Of a stretch of DNA of 64,000 nt, positions 51,111 to 61,593 are shown one piece after another (the stretch's first letter is position 1; each line of letters begins with the position of its first letter). A model generated the notes under the pieces. The model was not told the DNA's origin and made no database searches. It saw only the letters and a list, made by a program, of their open reading frames with translations. The DNA comes from Campylobacter sp. MG1. GTDB lineage: Bacteria; Campylobacterota; Campylobacteria; Campylobacterales; Campylobacteraceae. The translations under genes were made by a program, and so were the position numbers. The stretch covers positions 124,001 to 188,000 of the forward strand of contig NZ_JANYME010000003.1 of assembly GCF_026616895.1 (NCBI RefSeq), given 5' to 3'.

Positions 51111-52628
51111 TTAGCAAGTTGTTGCTAGTCGCCAAACGCTAAAATCATTTTGTTTATTGATTTCTGCTTTTGTTAATTTGCCTTCACTAATTTTTACGAT
51201 TAGCTCTATTAATTCATCTCTAATATCTTCTTTACTCTTATTGCCATCTACGATTTCTCCTGCGTTTAAATCAATCACATCAGCCATATTTTTCGCACAA
51301 AAATTATTTGTACTTAGCTTAATCGTTGGAGTTACAGGGCTTCCTGTTGGAGTTCCACGACCTGTAGTAAATACAACTAAATTAGCCCCACCTGCAACCA
51401 TAGCACTAAGCTGCTCTATATCATTTCCTGGAGTATCCATAAATGTAAGACCTTTTTTAGTAACTGGCATTGCATAATCAATCACATCTACAACTTTGCT
51501 TGTCCCTGCTTTATAAACACAACCAAGGCTTTTTTCTTCAATAGTAGTTAGCCCACCTGCTATATTTCCTGGGCTTGGATTTGCACCACGAATGTCTGAG
51601 CCACTATTTTTTACATTTTCTTCAAAGCCATAGATTTTTTCATATATCTTTTTCTCAACTTCAGCATTAATTGCACGCCTTGCTAAGATATTTTCAGCTC
51701 CTATTAGCTCGGTTGTTTCAGCTAAAATTACAGCTCCACCATTCTCTACTACATAATCACTTAAACTTCCTAGCGATGGATTTGCACTAAGCCCACTATA
51801 AGCATCACTTCCACCACATTCAGTGCCTAGGATAATATCGCTAAAATCACCTTCACTTAATTCACATTTACTAGCATTCTCAAGCATATCTTTAACTATT
51901 TTTATGCCTTCATTTGTTGTATTTGTAATACCACCTAGCTCTTGAATACTAATTGCTCTTATATCTTTATAAGGAGCTAAACTTTTTGCTAATTCTTTAA
52001 CAGAATTTGAACTAATAGTCTCACAACCAAGTCCAACTACAAGTGCTGCATATACATTAGGATTTGCACAATTTCCAGCCATTAGCATTCTTGTTTGCTC
52101 TGCATCAAAATCAAGCTGACTACATCCGTGCTGATGAGTTACATATACAGCTTCAGGACACGCTTTAGCAATGTTTTCTACGACCTTATTAGCACATACA
52201 ACGCTAGGAATTATTAAGACCTTATTTCTTAAGCCAAACTTGCCATCTTCTCTTCTATAGCCTTTCAAAATTACTTTTTCGTGTTTTGAATCTTGTGCGT
52301 TTAGGTTTTTCTTATTTGCACTCTCAATGCTTAATCTTAAAGCATTTTCTAATTTTGAACTATCACAGCTATCTCCCCTACCACGAACGCCTTCGGTGTT
52401 GGTTGTATGAACCCACTCGCCTTTTTTTATATCAATACTTGCTGCTCCTATTACTTCGCCGTATTTAATAATAAAATCACCTTTTTTAATATCAGTTAAA
52501 GCGAATTTATGTCCGCTTTTAATATCATTTAATAAGGTAACTTCATTAAAAACTTCGCCTTTATTTAAATCACTTATTGCAGTTGCAACATTGTCAATTT
52601 CACTAACTTTTAAAAATCTATTTTTCAT
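51111..52628 (-). CDS. uxaA: UxaA-type sugar-acid dehydratase (altronate/fuconate dehydratase-like)
   Basis: 505 residues in one piece (split into two annotated genes in some C. jejuni genomes). N-terminal SAF domain about 1-95, then the catalytic part with YRREDGKFGLRN, CSQLDFD, GTECGGSDAYSG. Converts a hexonate to a 2-keto-3-deoxy acid. Overlaps the aldolase gene by 4 bases. Confidence 0.9.
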   Translation of the reverse strand: MKNRFLKVSEIDNVATAISDLNKGEVFNEVTLLNDIKSGHKFALTDIKKGDFIIKYGEVIGAASIDIKKGEWVHTTNTEGVRGRGDSCDSSKLENALRLSIESANKKNLNAQDSKHEKVILKGYRREDGKFGLRNKVLIIPSVVCANKVVENIAKACPEAVYVTHQHGCSQLDFDAEQTRMLMAGNCANPNVYAALVVGLGCETISSNSVKELAKSLAPYKDIRAISIQELGGITNTTNEGIKIVKDMLENASKCELSEGDFSDIILGTECGGSDAYSGLSANPSLGSLSDYVVENGGAVILAETTELIGAENILARRAINAEVEKKIYEKIYGFEENVKNSGSDIRGANPSPGNIAGGLTTIEEKSLGCVYKAGTSKVVDVIDYAMPVTKKGLTFMDTPGNDIEQLSAMVAGGANLVVFTTGRGTPTGSPVTPTIKLSTNNFCAKNMADVIDLNAGEIVDGNKSKEDIRDELIELIVKISEGKLTKAEINKQNDFSVWRLATTC

Positions 52629-53521
52629 AACACACTTTCTATATTTTTAACTAATTCTTTTGCATATTCGAATTTTTCATCAAGTGCTTTTAAGGTCTCT
52701 TCGCTTAGTGGGTGAATGCTTTTGTTTGCAAAAGCAAAACCACGAGCTTTCAGTAAAAGCGCAAAGCCCATAGGAAATGATAAGCTCATTCCAAATCTAA
52801 TAGCAGGTAGCAAGGCTTTTTGAAGCTTGATTGCTCTTTCGTAATTTTTCTCATTATATGCTTTATAAATCGCACTCATAGCGTCAGGGAAAACACATCC
52901 TGCACTTGTCATTGAACCTTTTGCACCCATCATTAAAGCTCCAAAATAATGCTCTTCACGACCCACAAATACATCAAAATCACTTGGCACAACATCTAAA
53001 ATATGATTTAGTAGTAATGCATCTCCACTGCTATCTTTAATACCTACAATATTCGGTAATTTGCTTAATTTTTCAATTAGATTTAAGCTCATTGCAGGTG
53101 CAAAAAGTGGAATATTGTAAATATAAAGTGGGAGTTTTACTTTTGCTTGTAAGTCTTTTACATAAGTATAAAGCGTATCATCGTTAAACTTATAATAATA
53201 TGGCATCATAAGTAAAAGCGCATTAGCTCCTTTTATATAAGCTTCGTTTGCAAGGTCTAAGCTCTCTTTATAAATACAACTTCCTATCCCACAAATAACA
53301 GGCACTTTATTATTTGCAGCTTTAATTGAAAGCTCTAGCATTTTTACTTTCATATCATATGGCATTGCTTGTGAATCTCCCGCACTACCATTACAAAATA
53401 AACCATCAAGTCCTTTTTCAATGCCCCATTCGCACATCTTTAAAAACTCAACTTCGTTAATACTTCCATCATCTTTATATGGTGTATATAAAGCTGGTAA
53501 AGTTCCTTTTAAAATTCCCAT
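52625..53521 (-). CDS. DHDPS/NAL-family aldolase (Cj0481-like)
   Basis: 298 residues, TIM barrel. Catalytic Tyr in YIYNIP and Schiff-base Lys in VGIKDSSGD. It would cleave the 2-keto-3-deoxy sugar acid made by the dehydratase. First gene of the sugar operon; a palindromic operator lies just upstream. Confidence 0.88.
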   Translation of the reverse strand: MGILKGTLPALYTPYKDDGSINEVEFLKMCEWGIEKGLDGLFCNGSAGDSQAMPYDMKVKMLELSIKAANNKVPVICGIGSCIYKESLDLANEAYIKGANALLLMMPYYYKFNDDTLYTYVKDLQAKVKLPLYIYNIPLFAPAMSLNLIEKLSKLPNIVGIKDSSGDALLLNHILDVVPSDFDVFVGREEHYFGALMMGAKGSMTSAGCVFPDAMSAIYKAYNEKNYERAIKLQKALLPAIRFGMSLSFPMGFALLLKARGFAFANKSIHPLSEETLKALDEKFEYAKELVKNIESVL

Positions 53522-53534
53522 AATTTCTCCTTAA

Positions 53535-53550
53535 TTTTGTATATACAAAA
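53535..53550. promoter_or_regulatory. Palindromic operator 1
   Basis: Perfect 16-bp palindrome TTTTGTATATACAAAA, 14 bases upstream of the aldolase start. Confidence 0.6.
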
Positions 53551-53674
53551 AAATTAAATTTTATTTTTTGTATTTAAGAAAGAATATGCAAAAAATGATA
53601 AAAATTATGAAAAATAAATTAAATAAAATTAATTTTTTTGAAAAAGTGTTACTTTTTGTAAATTAAAATTTATA

Positions 53675-53690
53675 TTTTGTATATACGAAA
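53675..53690. promoter_or_regulatory. Palindromic operator 2
   Basis: TTTTGTATATACGAAA, one base off the palindrome, 140 bp from operator 1 and 60 bp before the AraC-type gene. The arrangement suggests a looped or divergent control region. Confidence 0.55.
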
Positions 53691-53749
53691 GAATTTTTAT
53701 TAAATTTTTCTTTTGTAAAATATATAAATTTTAAAACTAAAGGCGAAAA

Positions 53750-54613
53750 ATGATATATTTACCTAATGAATTAAGTAAAATCAGCAAAAATGTTATAAGT
53801 TCTAATTATCTTAATCTTTGTTTATATGAAACTAGAAAAAATGATGATTATTATGAAGTATTATTTGATGATTATGCTCTTGTTTTTATAAATGATGGAT
53901 ATAAAATGATACATACTAAAAAGCAAGATTTTACAATTAATAAAAACGAGATTTTGTTTTTTACAAAAGGCTCATATCTAATAAAAGACTGCGTAGAAAA
54001 TAACTATTATAATTCAATTATAATTTGTTTTAAAGAAAGTATTTTAATAGAACTAATTTATAAATATAAAGCCCTTTTAAATAGTAATTTTACAACCGAT
54101 GAGCATATTTTTAAGCTAAATTCTAATGAATTATTAAGCTCAATTTTTACATCATTTTTACCTTGTTTTAGTTATAAAACTAATGAAGATATTTTAAAAT
54201 TAAAATTTGAAGAATTATTTTTAGCCCTACTTTATAGTAAAAATAATCAAAGTTTTTTATCATTTTTAAAGACCATAATCACCAATTTTAAACTATCTTT
54301 ATATCAGATATTTTCATATTGCGAACAAGATTTTCAAAGCGTAAATGATATGGCAAAAATATCTAATATGTCCTTAACTACTTTTAGCAAAAACTTCAAA
54401 CAAAGTTTTGGAATTAGCCCTAAAGAATGGCTTGATAATAAAAAATTTGAAAAGGCAAAATTCTTATTAGAATTTTCAAACAAAAACATTACAGAAATAT
54501 GTTTAGAAGTAGGATTTAACTCACCTGCTTGGTTTATTTCACGCTATAAAAAAAGATATAATAAAACCCCAAAACAATTTCAAAAATCAAAAAACTTATA
54601 TTTTTTACATTAA
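53750..54613 (+). CDS. AraC-family transcription regulator
   Basis: 287 residues; cupin-like N-terminal half and two helix-turn-helix motifs at the C-terminus (VNDMAKISNMSLTTFSKNF and NITEICLEVGFNSPAWFISRYKK). Divergent from the sugar operon, so probably its activator, replacing the IclR-type regulator known from the C. jejuni locus. Confidence 0.9.
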   Translation: MIYLPNELSKISKNVISSNYLNLCLYETRKNDDYYEVLFDDYALVFINDGYKMIHTKKQDFTINKNEILFFTKGSYLIKDCVENNYYNSIIICFKESILIELIYKYKALLNSNFTTDEHIFKLNSNELLSSIFTSFLPCFSYKTNEDILKLKFEELFLALLYSKNNQSFLSFLKTIITNFKLSLYQIFSYCEQDFQSVNDMAKISNMSLTTFSKNFKQSFGISPKEWLDNKKFEKAKFLLEFSNKNITEICLEVGFNSPAWFISRYKKRYNKTPKQFQKSKNLYFLH

Positions 54614-54675
54614 AACTATTAGAAATAAAATTCTTTTTTCCTTATAATTTTTCAAAAATTATTTAAGGAGAAAAG

Positions 54676-55506
54676 ATGAAAAAATATATTTTAAGTTTAG
54701 CATTACTTGCTAGTATGAATGCAATGGAAGTTAAAGAAATCAATGCTTTTGCTTCGCCTGAGAGTGTTGTGGCAAATAAAGATTATGTATTTGTCTCAAA
54801 TGTAGGTCAAAAAATTGAGCCTTTAAACAAGGATTTAGATGGTTATATAAATATAATCTCAAAAGCTGATGATAAAATCAATGTATTTGTAAAGAATTTA
54901 AATGCTCCGAAAGGTATGAAGATTATTAACAATACACTTTATGTTGTAGATATTGATACTTTATACGGCTTTGATATAACAAGCAAAAAAGAAGTATTTA
55001 AGCTAGAAATTAAAGGCTCGGTATTTTTAAATGCAATTGAGAGCTTAGACAATGATACTCTTTTAGTAAGTGATACTGGCACTTATACGATTTTTGAAAT
55101 CAATTTAAAAGATAAAAACTATAAAACTTTTATGAATATTGACAAAAGTTATGGTGGTCCTAATGGCTTATTAATTGATAAAAATTCTTTATATGTTGTA
55201 GGGTATGATCCTAGTGAAAAAGATGGCGGAGCTATTTTAAAAATTGATTTAGCTAGTAAAAATGTAGAAAAACTAAGTGATAATTTAGAGCAATTTGATG
55301 GAATTGTTAAAATTAATGATGATATTTTAGTATCTAGCTGGGGTAAAGAGCTAAATGGTTATATTTATAAACTTAATCAAAATAAATTAGAAAAACTAGA
55401 TTTAAAAGCACTTAAAGGACCTGCTGATATGTTTTATGATAACTCTACAAACACACTTTTAGTGCCTGAAATGGCTAATAATTCTTTATTAAAAATCAAA
55501 TTATAA
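54676..55506 (+). CDS. Secreted beta-propeller (SMP-30/NHL-like) protein
   Basis: 276 residues with a signal peptide (about 1-16). Repeated propeller blades (AFASPESVVANKDYVFVSNVG, GPNGLLIDKNSLYVVGYDP, GPADMFYDNSTNTLLVPEM). Family members are often mis-annotated as ATP/GTP-binding. Periplasmic; ligand unknown, possibly linked to the sugar locus. Confidence 0.75.
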   Translation: MKKYILSLALLASMNAMEVKEINAFASPESVVANKDYVFVSNVGQKIEPLNKDLDGYINIISKADDKINVFVKNLNAPKGMKIINNTLYVVDIDTLYGFDITSKKEVFKLEIKGSVFLNAIESLDNDTLLVSDTGTYTIFEINLKDKNYKTFMNIDKSYGGPNGLLIDKNSLYVVGYDPSEKDGGAILKIDLASKNVEKLSDNLEQFDGIVKINDDILVSSWGKELNGYIYKLNQNKLEKLDLKALKGPADMFYDNSTNTLLVPEMANNSLLKIKL

Positions 55507-55510
55507 TTAG

Positions 55511-55543
55511 AATTTACTATGAGAAAATCTCTCATAGTAAATT
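55511..55543. terminator. Bidirectional terminator between convergent genes
   Basis: Perfect 14-bp stem AATTTACTATGAGA / TCTCATAGTAAATT with a 5-nt loop. Confidence 0.8.
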
Positions 55544-55555
55544 AATAAAAATAGT

Positions 55556-56137
55556 TTAGATATTTTTTAAAGCCATAACTAATTGAATTCTATTTTTTAC
55601 TCCAACTTTTTGATATATGCTAGATGAAATGGATTTTATAGTTCTTTCACTTAAATTTAACATCTCAGCTATTGATGAATTACTCAACCCGTCTTTTATG
55701 TAATTAGCAACTATTTTTTCTCTTTCATCTAAAACATTAAAAATTGCAAAATTATCTTGTTTATAACTTTGATTTATTAAATTTACCATATTAGCAACTA
55801 TGTCAGGTAGTAACCATACACCACCATTTTTAATACAATTTATAGCATCAACAAAATGTATTTTTTGCATTCTCGCATTTGCATATCCTCTAGCGCCTTT
55901 ATTTAAAAAATTATGTGCTTCAACAAAATTTGGGTTTTTAGATAATACTAAGCATTTAAAATTATTTAAAGCCAATTCCTCTAAATCATCTATATTATCA
56001 CATATAACAACATCTATTGATTTAAATTTATTAATTATTACTCCATTATATTCAGTAAAATATATATTAAAATCGCTTAAAATTTCCTCTAGATAATTCT
56101 TAATTTCCCTATCTTTTATATTAATTGCAATCTTCAT
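55556..56137 (-). CDS. LuxR/FixJ-type response regulator-like protein
   Basis: 193 residues. Receiver-like N-terminal part lacking clear phospho-acceptor context (VVICDNID) and a LuxR helix-turn-helix (DEREKIVANYIKDGLSNSSIAEMLNLSERTI). Last gene of the Lap operon, sharing one base with lapC, so it probably controls the export system or the adhesin. Confidence 0.8.
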   Translation of the reverse strand: MKIAINIKDREIKNYLEEILSDFNIYFTEYNGVIINKFKSIDVVICDNIDDLEELALNNFKCLVLSKNPNFVEAHNFLNKGARGYANARMQKIHFVDAINCIKNGGVWLLPDIVANMVNLINQSYKQDNFAIFNVLDEREKIVANYIKDGLSNSSIAEMLNLSERTIKSISSSIYQKVGVKNRIQLVMALKNI

Positions 56138-57432
56138 TATCTCTCCCTTAAAGCATTTTGTTTAGTTTTAAATATAGGCTTTAATAAATAGTCTAGTATT
56201 GTTTTTTTGCCAGTAACAATATCAGCATTTACTATCATGCCCACTTTAATATTTAAAGGTTTTTCATCTGTTCCTAAGTGATTTTTGTCTGTTATAATCC
56301 TTACTAAATAAAAACTCTCTCCTTTATCATTAGTTTCGGTATCAGCACTAATTTGCATAACCTTTCCCTCAAGTCCGCCATAAATACTAAAATCATAAGC
56401 ACTTACTTTAATAATAGCTCTTAAACCTTCTCTTAAAAATGCCACATCAGCAGGTTTAACCTTAACTTCAGCTATTAATTTATCGTCAAGTGGAACTATT
56501 TCAGCTATATTTTCACCTGGCTTAATTACTCCTGAAACAGTATGAACATTAAGCTTTGAAACTATACCATTTACAGGGCTTTTTACTAAAGTTCTATCAA
56601 CCCTATCATCAAGACCTATTTGACTTTTATTAATTCTAGCAATTTCAGCATTTGTTTCGTTTAATTCTTTTTTAGAATCATTTTTAAAACCTAAAGTAAT
56701 TTCTTTCAAAGCTGCTTCAGCCTTTGGTAATGATAATCTAGCTTGTGATAAATCACCTCTTACATCATTTAATTGTCTACTAACTTGTAAATATTCTACT
56801 TCGCTAACACTACCTTTTTTATATAAATTATATGTTAAATCATTTTGTTTAGAGATTAAGTTGTAACTAGTACCTAAATGTGCTATTCTTGATTTTAATT
56901 CTTTAACTTCACTTTCTTTTTGAGATATTTTCTCTCTTAATTGTGCTATATTACTCTTATATAAACTTTCTTCATTTTTGAGTGTAGCTGGAAAAATTTT
57001 ATTAAGCTCATCTTCAGTTAGTATACTTGTATCAAAATTAGTATCATTAGCTTGTGCATTTAATCTTATTTTCTTTGCTAATAACTCACTAATTTTCACT
57101 TCACTCTCGCCTAAAGAACTCTCAAAACTTTTATTATCAATCTTAAGCAATACTTGACCTTTTTTTACAACATCACCTTCTCTTACTAATAATTCTTGAA
57201 CAATACCACCTTCTAAATTTTGAACAACTTGATTTTGACCGCTTGGCACTACCTTACCTTGTCCTCTAGTAATCTCATCAATATCAGCAAAACCCATCCA
57301 GCATATAATTCCAATTACGCAAATTAATATTATATATAACATTGTCTTAGTTTTTTGAGAACTTTTTGCTAAAACTGCTTGAGATAAACTATTCATATAA
57401 TTTAAATCATCTTGAGTATATTTTTGTTTCAT
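56137..57432 (-). CDS. lapC: LapC-like membrane fusion protein (HlyD family)
   Basis: 431 residues. One transmembrane helix (about 31-48), lipoyl-like halves (VVQNLEGGIVQELLVREGD and the later GIVSKLNVHTVSGV), long coiled coil about 120-255, HlyD C-terminal domain. Connects the ABC transporter to the TolC-like channel. Overlaps lapB by ATGA. Confidence 0.9.
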   Translation of the reverse strand: MKQKYTQDDLNYMNSLSQAVLAKSSQKTKTMLYIILICVIGIICWMGFADIDEITRGQGKVVPSGQNQVVQNLEGGIVQELLVREGDVVKKGQVLLKIDNKSFESSLGESEVKISELLAKKIRLNAQANDTNFDTSILTEDELNKIFPATLKNEESLYKSNIAQLREKISQKESEVKELKSRIAHLGTSYNLISKQNDLTYNLYKKGSVSEVEYLQVSRQLNDVRGDLSQARLSLPKAEAALKEITLGFKNDSKKELNETNAEIARINKSQIGLDDRVDRTLVKSPVNGIVSKLNVHTVSGVIKPGENIAEIVPLDDKLIAEVKVKPADVAFLREGLRAIIKVSAYDFSIYGGLEGKVMQISADTETNDKGESFYLVRIITDKNHLGTDEKPLNIKVGMIVNADIVTGKKTILDYLLKPIFKTKQNALRER

Positions 57433-59561
57433 TTTACTGCTCCAAGCTGTTTTAATACTTCATCTTTTTTTCCATCCATAACTATTTTCGAATTATCTAT
57501 TACAATTATTCTATCAACCAACTTTAATAATGATTGTTTATGAGTTATAACAATTAAAGTTTTATTTTCACAAGCATTCTTAAGATTATTTATTATCTTA
57601 TTTTCTGTTTGCGTATCTATTTGATTAGTAGGTTCATCAAGCAACATAATAGGCGTATTAGTTATAAATGCTCTAGCTATAGCAATAGCCTGTCTTTGAC
57701 CACCGCTAATACCTTCCCCACGCTCATAAACTGGCATATCAAATCCTAATGGATGTAAATTTACAAATTCATTAACACATGCAATATTAGAAGCGCTAAT
57801 TATCTCTTCATCACTCACATACGGTGCTTTAAAAATAATATTATCTCTTAGAGTTCCTTTAAAAAGCATAATATCTTGTGAAACATAACCTATATGCTCT
57901 CTTAAATCCACTGGGTCAATTTGTTCTGTGTCAATACCATCAATATGAATACTACCACTACTAGGCTCATAAAGTCCCATAATTAATTTTTCAATAGTTG
58001 TCTTTCCACTACCATTTTTACCTATTATTGCAACTTTTTCTCCTGGCTCTATTTTAAATGACACACCTGATAAAGATTCTTTTTTTGCATCTGGATAAGA
58101 AAAATGTACATTTTTAAATTCAATACCACCTAAAAATGCATTACGCCTTACAAATTTTCTACCATTTTCACGCTCAACAGGTAAATTCATGATATCATCT
58201 AAACTCTTATAGGCTGTTTTAGTTTGTTCATAATTTGATATTAAAGAAGCTACCTGACCCATAGGTGCTATAGCACGAGAACTAAGAATCACGCTAGCAA
58301 TAAGCCCACCCATACTAAGCTCCATATCCTTAATCATATAAACACCCATAGCTATTATCGCAACTGTATTAAATTGAACTAAGAATCCTGTAACCATAGG
58401 AATTGAACTTGATAAAATTTTACTTTTTATACTTTTATTTGCTATTTCACCAGTAGCTTCTTCGTATATCCATTGTGAAGATGATGCTGCACTAAGTGTT
58501 TTAATAGTTTCTAAGGTATTAAGACTTTCAATTAATACACCATTTTTATAAGCACTTGCTTCGTATGTACTCTCAATTGATTTTTGTAAAGGCTTTCTAA
58601 TTGAAAAAGTATATGCTAAAATCAAAAACATAACTACAATAGGCACTATTACTAAATGCCCTGCTAAAAAATAAATAGTAATTAGAAAAATTACACAAAA
58701 TGGTAAATCTACTATAGCGGCTATACTAGCACTTGCAAAGAAGCTTTTTAATGTATCAAATTCCTTTAAATTTTGAGCAAAAGAACCAACACTTTTCGGT
58801 CTAGCACTAAGTTTAATATCTAAAACTCTTTCATAAATGATAGAACTCATAATAATATCACTTTTTTTAGAAGCTGTTTCTAAAAAATACGCTCTTACTA
58901 ATTTTATTACCAAATCAATAATATAAACAACTAATACACCTAAAGCTAATACCCATAAAGTTTCAATAGCATTATTAGGAACCACTCTATCATACACATT
59001 CATAGTAAAAAGTGGTCCAGCTAATACAAATAAATTTATAATCAAAGATGCTAATAAAACATCTATATAAATAGGCTTGCTCTTTTTAAGAGTATCCCAA
59101 AACCAATGCTCATTAGGATTATTTTTAAGATTGTTTATTTCATTTTTAATTACAAATTCTTTTTTTAAATAAAAAGCATAACCTAAATATTCTTCTTCAA
59201 TATCTTTAACATCAACTAATGTAGCAGCACCATCAAAACCTGGAAAAATTATGCTTAACTTATCATCATGAAAACCTTGTAATATACAAGCTTTTTGATT
59301 TTTTAATACTAAAATACAAGGTAAAACTAAATTTGGTATATCTTTTAATTCCTTTTTTACTAAAGTACTAGCAAAACCTGCCCTTTTTGCAGCTCTACTA
59401 AATAAAGATTTTTTACTATTTTTAGAAAAAAGCTCTATTCCTCCTAAATTTTTATCATACGGCAAACCAGCCGTTAATGCATCGGCACTATAAGGATTGT
59501 TATAAAGCTTAGTTAAAATTACTAAGCAATCTAATAATTCATCTGTTTTGGTATTATTCAT
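57429..59561 (-). CDS. lapB: LapB-like type I secretion ABC transporter
   Basis: 710 residues. N-terminal C39-like domain without the catalytic Cys (about 1-130), six-helix membrane domain, ATPase with Walker A GKNGSGKTTIEKL, signature EGISGGQRQ, Walker B IMLLDEPTN and H-loop VITHK. Exports large RTX adhesins without cleaving a leader. Confidence 0.92.
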   Translation of the reverse strand: MNNTKTDELLDCLVILTKLYNNPYSADALTAGLPYDKNLGGIELFSKNSKKSLFSRAAKRAGFASTLVKKELKDIPNLVLPCILVLKNQKACILQGFHDDKLSIIFPGFDGAATLVDVKDIEEEYLGYAFYLKKEFVIKNEINNLKNNPNEHWFWDTLKKSKPIYIDVLLASLIINLFVLAGPLFTMNVYDRVVPNNAIETLWVLALGVLVVYIIDLVIKLVRAYFLETASKKSDIIMSSIIYERVLDIKLSARPKSVGSFAQNLKEFDTLKSFFASASIAAIVDLPFCVIFLITIYFLAGHLVIVPIVVMFLILAYTFSIRKPLQKSIESTYEASAYKNGVLIESLNTLETIKTLSAASSSQWIYEEATGEIANKSIKSKILSSSIPMVTGFLVQFNTVAIIAMGVYMIKDMELSMGGLIASVILSSRAIAPMGQVASLISNYEQTKTAYKSLDDIMNLPVERENGRKFVRRNAFLGGIEFKNVHFSYPDAKKESLSGVSFKIEPGEKVAIIGKNGSGKTTIEKLIMGLYEPSSGSIHIDGIDTEQIDPVDLREHIGYVSQDIMLFKGTLRDNIIFKAPYVSDEEIISASNIACVNEFVNLHPLGFDMPVYERGEGISGGQRQAIAIARAFITNTPIMLLDEPTNQIDTQTENKIINNLKNACENKTLIVITHKQSLLKLVDRIIVIDNSKIVMDGKKDEVLKQLGAVK

Positions 59562-59565
59562 TTAT

Positions 59566-61593
59566 TTATCCCTGTCTAATTTCACTTAAAAATCTACCTT
59601 GAACTAAATTAATATTTAGTTTCTTAACTTTTTGTAAAGTCTCATCATTTTCTATACCTATTACAATTATATTAACGCCTTTTGAATTTAATATAATATC
59701 TAATGAATCTTTAGCTCTACTAGTATTAGCATCTTCTAATAAATCTAATAATAAATTACTTTGTATTTTTATATAACTTACATTTAATTCATTTAAAATA
59801 TTTAAATTTTCCTTATTTAAAGCAAAATGGTCTAATCCTAAAATTATATTATAAGGTCTAATAAATTTAGCAAATGATAATAAACTTCTAAAATCTAAGT
59901 CTTTATTCATAGGTAATTCTAAATATATTTTATTGTCGTGCTTAATTTTAAATATCTTTTCTAATTCAGCATAATTTTCTTCTTTTATTATTTCATTTGA
60001 AATATTAATTGATATATCTTTACCAAAATTACTAGTTATAGCTTTATTTAAAACATATAAATCTAATTTTTTACCTAAATTAAGCTCATTTACCATAGGC
60101 ATAAAATACCCTGCACTTTTTAATTCACCATTATAATTTAACCTAAGATATAATTCACTATGATAAACTTCATCATTATTTAAAACATCTTGCATAGCAA
60201 AACAAAATTCATCTTTTTCAATAGCATTATTAATAAAATCTCTATATTGTTCTTTTCCAAGGACTAAACTAGCATTACTATCTGATTTATTCAAAGAAAA
60301 ATTCTTTTTATTTTTAATTAGAAGCAAGTCTAATTCCGATAAAATTTCGTTCATTTTCTTATTTTCATAAGAGCTTATAGATGAAATAATACTAAATTCA
60401 TTACTATCTATATCATATTCTTTAAATAATAATTCTAAATCAATTAAAATTTTATAACATGAATTTTCAAACTCTTGTGATTTTTCACCTAATATAATAA
60501 AATCATTTTCATTTAATGAAAATATACATTCATTATCAAAAACATGATTATTTGTTTTTAATAATTCAGCAATTTTTTGTAGAAACTCTAATGATTTATT
60601 AAAACCTAACAACTTTTTAAAATTATAAGTTTCTTTTATGCTTAACAAAAAGCAATATCCCGAAGAACGTTCTTCTGTATTTAATAATTCAGTAAATTTA
60701 TTAACAAAATATCTACGATTTAATAATTTAGTTCTTTCATCTTTATATAATAATTCATTATATTTATCTAATGTTTCACTTTCTTTTTCAAAAATATCCT
60801 TAACTTTACCAACCATAGAGTTCATAGCCATAACCATCTTTTTAATCTCTTGAGTGAAAGGTAATTTATTTTGTATAATAAATTGATGTTCTAATATAGC
60901 TTCTGCTTGTTCTCTTACTTTATTTAATGGCGCTAAAATAGTTTTTAAAGCAAAATAAATAATAACCATTGATAAAACACAAATAATAAATAAATTTATA
61001 AATAAAACTTTTAATGTAGTATATAATTGCGAGTATGCAAATACAGGACTAATTTGTACATAAACAGTCCCTACTTTATTCCAAGTAATAATTTCAAATG
61101 ATGATTCAGGTGGAACTATATCAACAAGTTTTACAAACCAATCACTAATTCCAAAATAATCATCTTCTTGATAAGCTTCATAAACAACATTATCATTTAC
61201 ATCTTTAAAACTTATTCTTTTATAAAATCCACTATTAAATATACTATCTATCATTAATGAAACAGCCTCTTTATCAACTATATCACCAACATTACTTTCT
61301 GTATTATTACTAATAATATTAGTTTGTTTAATATCTTCTGATGTATTATTTTGATTATTTTCTTGAGCAACAATATCTTGAAGTGTTTGCTCATCGCTAA
61401 TATCACTTTGAATAGGTTTTTTTAAATTAGTAGATATTGCTAATCCTAAAGATGTAGCTGTATGTTTAGCATTAACACTTAATTGATCTTGTATAAATTC
61501 ATTAGTAGTTGAATAATTTTTAACACCCACAATAGCTAAAATTATTAATATAAAAACAATAGCTCCAAACATAATCTGTTTAAACAATGTCAT
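59566..61593 (-). CDS. lapD: LapD-like c-di-GMP receptor (periplasmic output, HAMP, degenerate GGDEF-EAL)
   Basis: 675 residues. Transmembrane helices at about 7-25 and 190-215 enclose a periplasmic output domain with a Gln/Asn-rich insertion (about 60-95). HAMP follows, then a GGDEF domain without its motif (YCFLLSIKE) and an EAL domain with broken catalytic residues (SELYLRL, LELPMN, GLDHFAL). Such proteins sense c-di-GMP and hold LapG. The insertion in the output domain is unusual. Overlaps lapG by ATGA. Confidence 0.88.
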   Translation of the reverse strand: MTLFKQIMFGAIVFILIILAIVGVKNYSTTNEFIQDQLSVNAKHTATSLGLAISTNLKKPIQSDISDEQTLQDIVAQENNQNNTSEDIKQTNIISNNTESNVGDIVDKEAVSLMIDSIFNSGFYKRISFKDVNDNVVYEAYQEDDYFGISDWFVKLVDIVPPESSFEIITWNKVGTVYVQISPVFAYSQLYTTLKVLFINLFIICVLSMVIIYFALKTILAPLNKVREQAEAILEHQFIIQNKLPFTQEIKKMVMAMNSMVGKVKDIFEKESETLDKYNELLYKDERTKLLNRRYFVNKFTELLNTEERSSGYCFLLSIKETYNFKKLLGFNKSLEFLQKIAELLKTNNHVFDNECIFSLNENDFIILGEKSQEFENSCYKILIDLELLFKEYDIDSNEFSIISSISSYENKKMNEILSELDLLLIKNKKNFSLNKSDSNASLVLGKEQYRDFINNAIEKDEFCFAMQDVLNNDEVYHSELYLRLNYNGELKSAGYFMPMVNELNLGKKLDLYVLNKAITSNFGKDISINISNEIIKEENYAELEKIFKIKHDNKIYLELPMNKDLDFRSLLSFAKFIRPYNIILGLDHFALNKENLNILNELNVSYIKIQSNLLLDLLEDANTSRAKDSLDIILNSKGVNIIVIGIENDETLQKVKKLNINLVQGRFLSEIRQG

